40,270 nt of DNA from an uncultured Treponema sp. (lineage in GTDB: Bacteria; Spirochaetota; Spirochaetia; Treponematales; Treponemataceae), in the NCBI GenBank assembly GCA_947177175.1, contig CAMWTK010000018.1, forward strand, positions 1-40,270, given 5' to 3'. Numbering within the stretch: the stretch's first letter is position 1; each line of letters starts with the position of its first letter. This document shows positions 1 to 7,605 of this stretch, piece by piece. The notes beneath the pieces are model-generated. The model did not search any database and was not told the origin of the DNA. It saw only the letters and a program-made list of their open reading frames with translations. Both the position numbers and the translations under genes were made by a program.

Positions 1-166
1 TAACTTGTCGCGATATTGAATCATATCTTTTAACCGTTTATTGTGTTCAGTAGATTTATGTTCTTTTAACAACAATTTGTAATCATCTATTGTTTTGTCA
101 AATTCACATATTATATCAACAAGTGCCAATTTATGTTCTTCTCTTTCTGATTCAACCCCTTTTTTT
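1..166 (-). other. Open -1 frame and slippery heptamer A AAA AAG (159-165)
   Basis: Read on the minus strand, codons run CAA AAA AAG GGG, so A_AAA_AAG lies in the exact phase used for -1 ribosomal slippage. In zero frame the protein ends about 15 codons later. In the -1 frame the reading continues (GVESEREEHKLALVDIICEF and on) with no stop to position 1, giving a charged, helix-like extension of more than 50 residues. This is either programmed slippage, a one-base indel in a homopolymer, or a broken gene. I see no strong downstream hairpin and no dnaX-like internal Shine-Dalgarno sequence. Confidence 0.55.
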
Positions 167-848
167 GTTTATCATAGTAATCAAAAAACAAATCTGCCTG
201 TCTTTTTAATTTTATTGCATACTCTCGTGAGCAACGTTTATAACCACTAATTTGTCCTTTTTGATAAGTAACTCTTTTTCCTATATTGAATATCCCATTT
301 GTATGTCCAGTTTCAGATTCATTCGTGTAGGATGTATCATATAATTTATCAATATCTATGACTTTAATAAGAAGTTCTTTTAACCTATCTGCATCGTATC
401 CACTGATATCCACATATTTTTTGGAACATTCTTTTAAATAAACTCTCAACCACTTCCCTACAACTTCCATGGTATCAATGTCTGAATATTTGATAAAATG
501 AGCACCGGATAACGGTCCCCAATGTTCATAAACACCAGACAGCATGAACAGTAATCCCTCTTTGCATGTATTAAACATTGAGTCATCAATAATACAGACA
601 AAATCGCCAATGTATAAATTTTTGTCAAATTTCAGTAAATTCTTTTTATGCTTTTCAGGAATATCTTTATACGTATAGAACCATGAATAACTATTTGTGC
701 TTATCGTCCGATAATTTTCTACCAAAGCAAGGATTCTTTCTTTTTTATCTTCTGGTTCAATGTATTCTACTTTTTTGGAATGTATAAAATTATTTACTTT
801 GCCAATTGCGATAAGGATGATTTTACAAAAATCAAATTTATCTTTCAT
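111..848 (-). CDS. Hypothetical protein with PH-like fold motif, frameshifted near its C-terminus
   Basis: This 245-residue soluble protein has no signal peptide and no convincing membrane span. The middle part (about residues 75-125) reads GDFVCIIDDSMF, then KEGLLF, then a HFIKYSDID stretch. This layout (IDD..F...K.G.L.T..GIY followed by IKY.DI) resembles small bacterial PH-like domains found in stress and mobile-element proteins, so the resemblance is an inference from pattern only. The start ATG has an AGAGGAG ribosome site six bases upstream. The C-terminal 20 residues are suspicious: at a run of seven A the frame ends soon after, while the -1 frame stays open to the window edge. The gene sits downstream of a large hairpin and the giant ankyrin gene on the same strand. 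Function unknown. Confidence 0.6.
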   Translation of the reverse strand: MKDKFDFCKIILIAIGKVNNFIHSKKVEYIEPEDKKERILALVENYRTISTNSYSWFYTYKDIPEKHKKNLLKFDKNLYIGDFVCIIDDSMFNTCKEGLLFMLSGVYEHWGPLSGAHFIKYSDIDTMEVVGKWLRVYLKECSKKYVDISGYDADRLKELLIKVIDIDKLYDTSYTNESETGHTNGIFNIGKRVTYQKGQISGYKRCSREYAIKLKRQADLFFDYYDKQKKGLNQKEKNINWHLLI

Positions 849-865
849 TTTCTCCTCTCAAATTT

Positions 866-916
866 TTTCACCACATTTTTCACATCTTCATTGCTGATTT
901 GAAAAATGTGGTGAAA
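866..916 (-). repeat. Perfect 17-bp inverted repeat in the leader of the 111-848 gene
   Basis: Arms 866-882 and 900-916 are exact reverse complements around a 17-nt loop. On the minus strand the 3' arm ends about 15 nt before the ribosome site of the next gene. It is followed by A residues rather than U, so it is not an ordinary terminator for that strand. It could act as an attenuator, a translation-control stem or an mRNA-stability element between the ankyrin gene and the next gene. Confidence 0.6.
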
Positions 917-982
917 CGGTGAACATTCTCTCTCCGTTTCGTAGTTTTTCTGCATGGACGTTGTTCAAGAAGAACAGTACGT

Positions 983-1084
983 TCAGCCCAGAATCTTTTT
1001 GTATTGCCTTGGTAGCTTCCGCTCTGCATACGCAGACAAGTCTTCCCTGCTGCATACAATCCAATTGTCGCAAAATTTACTCAT
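983..1084 (-). CDS. Small ORF, 33 residues, unknown
   Basis: The ATG at 1084 is preceded by TGGAG eight bases upstream and by a TATAAT hexamer at 1099-1104, so initiation signals are good. The peptide begins MSKFCDNWIVCSREDLSAY and ends KKILG. A second frame beyond the stop stays open for about 30 residues (it includes AEKLRNGERMFTVSPHF), so a longer gene with a frameshift is possible. It lies just after the giant ankyrin gene on the same strand and may be the tail of that transcript. No family recognised. Confidence 0.35.
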   Translation of the reverse strand: MSKFCDNWIVCSREDLSAYAERKLPRQYKKILG

Positions 1085-1132
1085 GATAATCTCCACATAT
1101 TATAATATAGATTCATTATGCCGTCCATCAAA

Positions 1133-4100
1133 CTACTGTCCTCCGCCTATCTGTGCGCCGTATTTTTCGAGTAGCATCGCAATTTCTTCATTATGCTCGT
1201 CTTTGGCAACTTCTATTGCGGTCTTGCCATTTTCGTCTGTGGCATATATGTCCGCACCATGCTCGATGAGCAGTTCAATGAGTTCTTTGTTCTGCTCAAA
1301 ATGGTGAATACGGACGGCGGCAAGCAACGGGGTATCGCCGTTGTCGTCCCGTGCTTCAATATCTGCGCCGTGTTCAAGAAGCAACTGCACTGTCGGTATG
1401 TAATGTTCATGCACGGCACATAGGAGTGCGGTTCTGCCTTTTTCGTCTTTAGCATTCATATTTGCGCCATGTTCGATGAGCAATTTGATGAGTTCTTTGT
1501 TTTGCTCAAAGTGATGGTGGACGGCTACAAGCAACGGGGTGTCGCCGTTGTTGTTCTGTGCTTCAATGTCTGCGCCATTTTTAATCAGAACTTGCGCTTT
1601 TTCAAATCCCATGCCGTTGTCGAGCATTCCCCCTGCTGTATGCATCAATGCTGTCTCGCCGTATTTGTTTTTTTCGTTTATGTCTACGCCACAGTCTAAG
1701 ACTGCTTGGAGACTTTCCGGCCCGCCATAGGACAATGCTTCTGACAGCAAAGTGTTTCCATAGTCGTCTTTCACCGTGATGTCGGCACCTGCTTCCGCAA
1801 GGATTTTTACCATTTCTGGCATATTTTCTCTTGCGGCTATCATAATTACCGTATGTTTGCATCCATCTTTTACCTCCAAATTCGCGCCAGCTTCGACAAG
1901 AATCTTTGCGACCTCAGTTTTGCCGCATATCACGGCGGTTTGGAGGGCAGTGTATTCATGTTTGTTCTGCACGTCAAGTTTTGCCCCGGCATTGATGAGT
2001 AGGCGGACAATTTTTTCGTTTCCCGCTTCCGCCGCTTTTATAAGCGGAGTGTCGCCGTCGGAATCCTTTTCGTTCACGTCCGCGCCGTCCTGAATGAGCC
2101 GTTCTGCTGTCTCGGTGTCTTCGTCTTCAATGATGAAAGAAAGGCAGAGCTTTTTTTCCGCGCCGTTGTTTTCTTCCGTTTCTGCAAAATGTCGCGATCG
2201 CTTTGCTCCGTGCTGTCTGAGTATCTCGGCATCTTTTTTACAACTCCGTTCTTTCGCAAAGTCAAGCGCAGTTTTACCTTCATAGTCACGGGCATTAATG
2301 TCCACGCCACGTTCAATGAGTAACAAGAAGACACTTTCTTCTTTTGGTGTGAAATGGTGAAGAAATGAAGTGGCATTCAGCATCAGTGCGGTTCTGCCTT
2401 TGTTGGTGCGGACGTTGATGTCCGCGCCCGCATCAATGAGAATTTTTACGACATCATAACATTCGTTGTATGCCGCCCATAGCAAAGCCGTCATGCCGTC
2501 CTCGTCGCGCGCTTCCAGTTCTGCTCCGGCTTCAATAAGCACTTTGGCGACATCCGCATCCTTTATCTGCATGAGCGCAGTTTTTCCCTCATAGTCTACT
2601 GCGTTTACGTCGGCACCTGCCTCGACAAACATTTTTGCGGCTCTTGCCGATTGCACAGACATGAGTGCGGTGGCGTTGCTGCTGTTCCGTGCGTTTACGT
2701 TTGCACCTGCCTTGATAAGCATTTCCATGATGTCTTCTTTGTCTTTCGATTTAGCCATGTACATGAGCAATGTTTCTTCGTTGCTATCACTATCGGAGGC
2801 TTCTACGTCCGCTCCAGCATCAATGAGGATGCGCGCTATTTCGGGGCTTTCTACATGAATCAGTGCGGTACGCAGTGGTGTGTCGATAAATGATGGAAAG
2901 CCGCCAGCAGTTGCGTTTACGTCGGCTCCTGCTTTGACGAGCAGTTTTACCAGTTCCGTGTTTTTTGTGCCGATAGCTTCCATGAGTGGAGTTTTTGCAT
3001 TGTAAGAATTTTTGTGGCTTACGGCGTTCACGTCTGCCCCTGCATTGATGAGTAACTCAATAATTTCTGGGTATTCCGAGTGACGGTATATTGCCTTGCA
3101 TAGCACAGTCTTGCCGTCTTTATCCGTGGCGTTTACGTCTGCGCCGCATTCTATGAGTGCTTTGATAATATCTTTTTGCCTATTAAAAACAGCATGAAAT
3201 AACGCACTGTTTCCGTCTTCTCCCCTGTCATTCACATTTGCACCATATTCGGCAAGCACTTTAATGATTTCTGCGAGATCGTTTTCACCTGCACTGCTTG
3301 CACCCCACCATACGGCCTTCAACAAGGCAGTTTTTCCATCTTTGTTTTTTACGTTCACGTCTGCTCTAACTTCGACGAGCAGACGTACGACGCTGACAGA
3401 CTCCGCATATGTTGCCCACATCAAGGCGGTTTCTCCGCGATCGTCCTGTGCATTCACATCAACTCCTGCCTTGATGAGCAGTTCTGTGATTTCGGGGCTG
3501 TGGTTTGCTTGCATGAGCGCAGTTGTGTCCTGCCACCGTTTTTTAACATCTGCGCCGCGTTTAATGAGTAACTGAGCGATGGAAACTGCATTGTTTCTTG
3601 CCGCAATCATCAGTACAGGCATTCCGTCTTTGTCTTCTGTGTTCACGCTTGCACCGTTTTCTAGCGCGCGCAGGGCATTCTCAAAAGAATTGGTCTTTGC
3701 CGCATAGAGCAAAAGTGATGCCGCTTGAAGGGTATTTTTTCCGTCCGTGGATGCGCCTGCCTGCAAAAGAATATCCTTTGCCTCTGTTGCTTCGTTTATT
3801 TCTGCGTGCATGAATGCGGAAAGCCCCTGGTTGTCTTTCGCTTCAATATCTGCGCCGGATTGCACAAGAAATGCTACGGCATTTTTTTGATTGTTCATTG
3901 CCGCAATCATAAGCGCAGTACGACCGTCAGCGTTTTGGGCGTTGATGTCCACAGCGCATTCTGTCAGTTTTTGTAGAACGGCGATGTTTTCGTCTCTGGC
4001 GGAATACATGATTGCCGTCCACCCGTCTTTGTTCTTTGCATGAATGTCCGCACCTTTTTCAATGAGCAAGTTCACTGCATTTGTGTGTCCCCTGCATACC

Positions 4101-5131
4101 GCCCACCAAAACGCGTTCATACCGTTTTTATCCGTAGCGTGAATGTCCGCGCCGTGGGCAATAAGGAGTTCGGGGATGTCGGTTTTTTTGCCACTGTTCC
4201 AATTACGCACGGCATGTATCAAGGGTGTACCACCATTGTCGTCCCTTGCGTTTACGTCCGCTCCTTTTTCCAAGAGCAGTTTTATCTTAGAAACGGTCGA
4301 ACGATCAAAACGAAAGTCGCTGACAGCCTTCATCAGCACCGTCTCGCCATCCTTATCCCTTGCCTCAAGGTTTGCACCTTTTTCAATGAGCATTTTTATA
4401 AAATTGATGTTAGCACATCCACCGATTGAGCCAATTGCTTTCATCAGTATCGTCTCTCCGAACTCATCGCGTTCTTCGATATCTGCGCCTTTTTCAATGA
4501 GCCGCCGGGCATCTCTTTCGTTTCCATAAAATAGTGCTATTGAAAGCGGCGTTTCGGTAAAAGAATTTTCATTCTTGTCCTCAGCTGAAATTTCTGCAAG
4601 GATGCTTTCGATTTCTGCTTCTGGTAGGACATCGACCTTCCCGCTGTTTCTTTTCTCTTCATTTTCGTGTTCTGCTTCACGCACATCCGCTCCGGCATCA
4701 ATGAGAAGCTGCATGATTTCTTCTGCGCTAGTGTCATCATCGTCATCAAGATTGCACCTTTCCAACAGCCTTGAAAGCGCGGTTTCCCCATTGTTTGACT
4801 GGGCATTCACATCGGCTCCGGCTTCAATAAGCAGCTTAACAACAGTTGCATCAGGATGGTGAAACAGGGAATATATGAGCGCAGTGTAACCGTCATTGTC
4901 TCGTATGTTCACATCCGCGCCGGCTCCGATAAGTACCTGCACGGTATCTGCGCTCGGAAAGACCAAGTGCATGAGCGCAGTACGACCGTTGTTGTCCACA
5001 GCATTTACGTCTGCGCCGGTTGCATCTTTTACGTTTACGTCTGCACCTGCGGCAATAAGTTCGCGCATCTTGTCACTATTGACGAAATATCCGTTTACCC
5101 GCTCAAAAAGTTTTCTGTCCAACTCATTCAT
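1133..5131 (-). CDS. Giant ankyrin-repeat protein (about 35 repeats)
   Basis: Nearly the whole protein (about 1,330 residues) is ankyrin repeats of the form GADVNA.D..G.TALM.A......V..LLI.AGADVNA; I count roughly 35, with short linkers around residues 185-215, 530-560 and 990-1020. There is no signal peptide, so it should be cytoplasmic, serving as a very long binding solenoid. No catalytic domain is visible. An ATG farther upstream (5197) overlaps the TATAAT box and is unlikely to be used. The ATG at 5131 (MNELDRKLF) has a GGGGG ribosome site at seven bases; ATG 5137 is the alternative. The promoter carries the CGACA-N5-TGTCG box shared with two other local promoters, which ties this gene to the WYL-regulated set. 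Internal repeats make it prone to expansion and contraction. Confidence 0.85.
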   Translation of the reverse strand: MNELDRKLFERVNGYFVNSDKMRELIAAGADVNVKDATGADVNAVDNNGRTALMHLVFPSADTVQVLIGAGADVNIRDNDGYTALIYSLFHHPDATVVKLLIEAGADVNAQSNNGETALSRLLERCNLDDDDDTSAEEIMQLLIDAGADVREAEHENEEKRNSGKVDVLPEAEIESILAEISAEDKNENSFTETPLSIALFYGNERDARRLIEKGADIEERDEFGETILMKAIGSIGGCANINFIKMLIEKGANLEARDKDGETVLMKAVSDFRFDRSTVSKIKLLLEKGADVNARDDNGGTPLIHAVRNWNSGKKTDIPELLIAHGADIHATDKNGMNAFWWAVCRGHTNAVNLLIEKGADIHAKNKDGWTAIMYSARDENIAVLQKLTECAVDINAQNADGRTALMIAAMNNQKNAVAFLVQSGADIEAKDNQGLSAFMHAEINEATEAKDILLQAGASTDGKNTLQAASLLLYAAKTNSFENALRALENGASVNTEDKDGMPVLMIAARNNAVSIAQLLIKRGADVKKRWQDTTALMQANHSPEITELLIKAGVDVNAQDDRGETALMWATYAESVSVVRLLVEVRADVNVKNKDGKTALLKAVWWGASSAGENDLAEIIKVLAEYGANVNDRGEDGNSALFHAVFNRQKDIIKALIECGADVNATDKDGKTVLCKAIYRHSEYPEIIELLINAGADVNAVSHKNSYNAKTPLMEAIGTKNTELVKLLVKAGADVNATAGGFPSFIDTPLRTALIHVESPEIARILIDAGADVEASDSDSNEETLLMYMAKSKDKEDIMEMLIKAGANVNARNSSNATALMSVQSARAAKMFVEAGADVNAVDYEGKTALMQIKDADVAKVLIEAGAELEARDEDGMTALLWAAYNECYDVVKILIDAGADINVRTNKGRTALMLNATSFLHHFTPKEESVFLLLIERGVDINARDYEGKTALDFAKERSCKKDAEILRQHGAKRSRHFAETEENNGAEKKLCLSFIIEDEDTETAERLIQDGADVNEKDSDGDTPLIKAAEAGNEKIVRLLINAGAKLDVQNKHEYTALQTAVICGKTEVAKILVEAGANLEVKDGCKHTVIMIAARENMPEMVKILAEAGADITVKDDYGNTLLSEALSYGGPESLQAVLDCGVDINEKNKYGETALMHTAGGMLDNGMGFEKAQVLIKNGADIEAQNNNGDTPLLVAVHHHFEQNKELIKLLIEHGANMNAKDEKGRTALLCAVHEHYIPTVQLLLEHGADIEARDDNGDTPLLAAVRIHHFEQNKELIELLIEHGADIYATDENGKTAIEVAKDEHNEEIAMLLEKYGAQIGGGQ

Positions 5132-5183
5132 ACTCATGCCCCCATATGCCCTTGCACTGTGCGGTTGTTCCGCAGATACTGCT

Positions 5184-5216
5184 ATTATACCGCCCATACA
5201 ACGACAGTGGCTGTCG
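5184..5216 (-). promoter_or_regulatory. Promoter with CGACA-N5-TGTCG box for the giant ankyrin gene
   Basis: The palindrome CGACAG-TGG-CTGTCG occupies 5202-5216. Twelve bases separate it from a TATAAT -10 box at 5184-5189 (minus strand), so the palindrome covers the -35 region. The same palindrome with the same 12-bp gap occurs at 9123-9137 and 11042-11056. A box sitting on the -35 element suits either a repressor or a class-II activator. Confidence 0.7.
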
Positions 5217-5238
5217 CACCTGAAAAATTATGTATATA

Positions 5239-5273
5239 TTTATTCAATCATAAACGCAATTTGATTGAATAAA
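5239..5273. terminator. 11-bp perfect inverted repeat between ankyrin remnant and ankyrin promoter
   Basis: TTTATTCAATC (5239-5249) and GATTGAATAAA (5263-5273) pair around a 13-nt loop. The arms are AT-rich and end in A/T runs, so it may terminate transcription from the upstream minus-strand operon before the ankyrin promoter. An overlapping AACGCAA / TTGCGTT pair gives an alternative fold. Confidence 0.4.
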
Positions 5274-5479
5274 TTTTTGCGTTGACATTTGTCCTATAAT
5301 TGTAAGAACGATTCTACAGCCTTTTCGTTATTCGACTCAGTGGCTTTCGGCATATATATCCATGTATCAACTTTTGCATTGACATCAGCCCTATCTCTAT
5401 ACAAAATAGTTTCATCATGATTGTTTCTTGCATTGGTTATCTCCTTAAATAATGAAGAAATACGTAGCATCGTATCCAA
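5248..5479 (-). pseudogene. Decayed ankyrin-repeat fragment
   Basis: One frame (5294-5479) contains RADVNAKVD...ATESNNEKAVESFLQL, which is half an ankyrin repeat ending where GADVNA should follow. The next frame supplies TNVNAKIYS directly after that point, then stops at 5248. So an ankyrin repeat is split by a frameshift and has lost its remainder. It has no good start codon or ribosome site and follows the beta-helix gene by 17 nt. It is probably a leftover of an ankyrin gene related to the intact giant one just downstream. Confidence 0.6.
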
Positions 5480-5495
5480 AAAGTGATTCCATAAA

Positions 5496-7604
5496 TTACA
5501 TTCCCTGACAATTTTTTATCTGTATGTCCGCTTCCATCTTAATTGGCTTATGTGACATTACGCTTTTATAATACCAAAAAGAAGTTGTTATAAAACTTTT
5601 ATCTGTTCGATCGGTATGACAATTAACAACTTGGCAGCCTTCAATTTTTACCCGAGGACTGCGTTCTTTACATCCTAATACAGCAACTAAATATCCTTTT
5701 TTCATAACACAGTCTTTAAACATACACCTTTGAACTGTATGAGAACAAAAACTTTTTTCATCAAGTTGTATGGTACCTTGATAAAATCCTAGGACATTTC
5801 TTTGCGTATTGGTTTCAAACATATCTGAGACAAAAGAATTTTCATCCTCTATGCAATTATCTTGAATTCCTTCAAACATACAAAATGAAATATTGCTCTG
5901 TCCTTCCATACTCATAACAGGAGTTGTGCAGTCCTTAAATGTGCAGTTAGAAATCGTACTAGTCGAAGTGCCGAAAATGATATTGGCACATTCAGTGAAT
6001 ATACAGTTTTCTATTTTTGACTCTGCACCAATATTGTTTATGATTCCACGACATTTAAGAAAATGACTGTCTTTTAATTTAAGAATACAATTGCAATCGA
6101 AAGACCATATATTCTCTTTATTGCTTATATTTTCAAAAGAACAGTTTTCTACTCCCAAAGAATCTTGAATATTAAAAATTCCACGATAGGAATCAGACGA
6201 AAACGATGTTTTCTTTACCTGTAGTTTCTGACAGTGAAAAATATGTTCTTTGCCTTTGTTTTCATACGGCGGACGATTGAAGAAAAATGCAGATTCTTCA
6301 ATTTGGCAGTCTTGCACATCTTCTATAAAAAGTTTTTCGCAATTGTAGAATCGGCACTTTGAAAAAGAAACATTTCCATAACAGGTATAATCATCAAAAT
6401 TAAAGCCATAGAGAAAATAAGTGCAATCATAGAATTTGCAGTCCTGAAACTCAATTTTGCACTGGTCTGAATGCGAATTCATTTTTATAAAATGATTTTC
6501 TTTCATGCTTTCGCAATAAATATCACAGTTTTTCATTATGAAAGCGGCATCGTTATTAAGGATGATTTCCTCACAACCGCCTTTTTTGCCATAATAAATT
6601 TTTACGTTTTCAAAATACACCGTACCCTTACAATTTACCTTTGCCTCAAAATGAACAGAGCAGTTTTTGTATACGTACTCTTCTTCGTAAGGAATTGTTA
6701 CTATGCCGGATACAACTGTATCTTCAGTGATCGAAAGTCTTTTCTTTTGCGAACCAGTATTGGATGTGTCGTAAAAATCTGACTCCCGTGATGAAAAACA
6801 TGAATCATCAATTTCAAATAAAGAAATGTTATTAGTGGTGGCAATGCTATACTGTCCAACAAGAACCTCGTTTCCATAAAGTTCACATTCTCTTTTTATC
6901 ATGTCTTCTATGGAATTTTTCATGCTTTTGCTTACCGCCAATTCATCAAACAATGTTTCTGTATTTTTGTTTAAATCAAAACTTTCAGTTACATAATAGA
7001 GATAACTCATACACACTGTATATAAGGCTGCACTTTCTTCTTTTCCAAGATTCTCTAAACAGGTGTTCTCTTTTTCTGTGAAATCGAAATAGCCTAAATA
7101 CTTAAAAAAAGCATCTAAAAATTTCTGTGATTTTTCAGACTGGCTGTAATTTTTGGCAAGTTCGTTAAGTACGTATAAAAATATCGACTTATACTTATTC
7201 TCAATATTGCGAATGTCTATCGTTTCTGTATATCCATATTTTATATTATCACATAATTTTTTTAGTTTTCGTATTGTGTTTTCTTGATTCCCATATAATT
7301 TCTCGATAGCGTCCGAATTTCGTTCCACAATTTCTGCAATGTCTGTGCTTTTTCCGAGCATAATAAGAATAATACGCACGATGATATTTTGCAAATCGAC
7401 AAGTTGCGTAATATTATGCACTATAACTTTTTCGTTGTTTTTCTGAAACGTTACTGCTTCAAAAAGACGTTTGTACCAAGTGCTATTTTTTAGATTCTCT
7501 AAATCGGATTCTGTCTTATTAAATACTTCTGCCGCTTGAGAAAGGAGTGCCTTCATCTCCTCTTCATTTTCTTTTGGAATACTAATCTGTATTTCTTCTT
7601 TCAT
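5496..7604 (-). CDS. Cysteine-rich right-handed beta-helix protein with helical N-terminal domain
   Basis: The protein has 702 residues. The first 270 or so are helical and charged, with one hydrophobic patch (NIIVRIILIMLG) but no signal peptide. From about residue 330 to the end there are irregular 20-25-residue coils rich in Cys, Phe and Asn (KNCDIYCES, EFQDCKFYDC, SKCRFYNCEKLF, ENCSFENIS, KDSHFLKCRG, ENCIFTECANIIF, SNCTFKDC). This is the look of a pectate-lyase-like parallel beta-helix. No polysaccharide-lyase catalytic signature is apparent, and a cytoplasmic location argues for a binding role. The ATG is one base after the preceding stop codon, with AAGGAG nine bases upstream, so it is translationally coupled to the 7606-9027 gene. 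Exact function unknown. Confidence 0.75.
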   Translation of the reverse strand: MKEEIQISIPKENEEEMKALLSQAAEVFNKTESDLENLKNSTWYKRLFEAVTFQKNNEKVIVHNITQLVDLQNIIVRIILIMLGKSTDIAEIVERNSDAIEKLYGNQENTIRKLKKLCDNIKYGYTETIDIRNIENKYKSIFLYVLNELAKNYSQSEKSQKFLDAFFKYLGYFDFTEKENTCLENLGKEESAALYTVCMSYLYYVTESFDLNKNTETLFDELAVSKSMKNSIEDMIKRECELYGNEVLVGQYSIATTNNISLFEIDDSCFSSRESDFYDTSNTGSQKKRLSITEDTVVSGIVTIPYEEEYVYKNCSVHFEAKVNCKGTVYFENVKIYYGKKGGCEEIILNNDAAFIMKNCDIYCESMKENHFIKMNSHSDQCKIEFQDCKFYDCTYFLYGFNFDDYTCYGNVSFSKCRFYNCEKLFIEDVQDCQIEESAFFFNRPPYENKGKEHIFHCQKLQVKKTSFSSDSYRGIFNIQDSLGVENCSFENISNKENIWSFDCNCILKLKDSHFLKCRGIINNIGAESKIENCIFTECANIIFGTSTSTISNCTFKDCTTPVMSMEGQSNISFCMFEGIQDNCIEDENSFVSDMFETNTQRNVLGFYQGTIQLDEKSFCSHTVQRCMFKDCVMKKGYLVAVLGCKERSPRVKIEGCQVVNCHTDRTDKSFITTSFWYYKSVMSHKPIKMEADIQIKNCQGM

Positions 7605-7605
7605 T

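Noticed and set aside
1133..5131. CRISPR-like or tandem DNA array because of regular repetition
   Set aside because: The periodicity is about 100 bp, coding and degenerate at DNA level; it is ankyrin repeats, not identical repeats with spacers.
1193..5272. Many plus-strand ORFs opposite the ankyrin gene
   Set aside because: They repeat with the ankyrin period and are mirror frames of the repeats.
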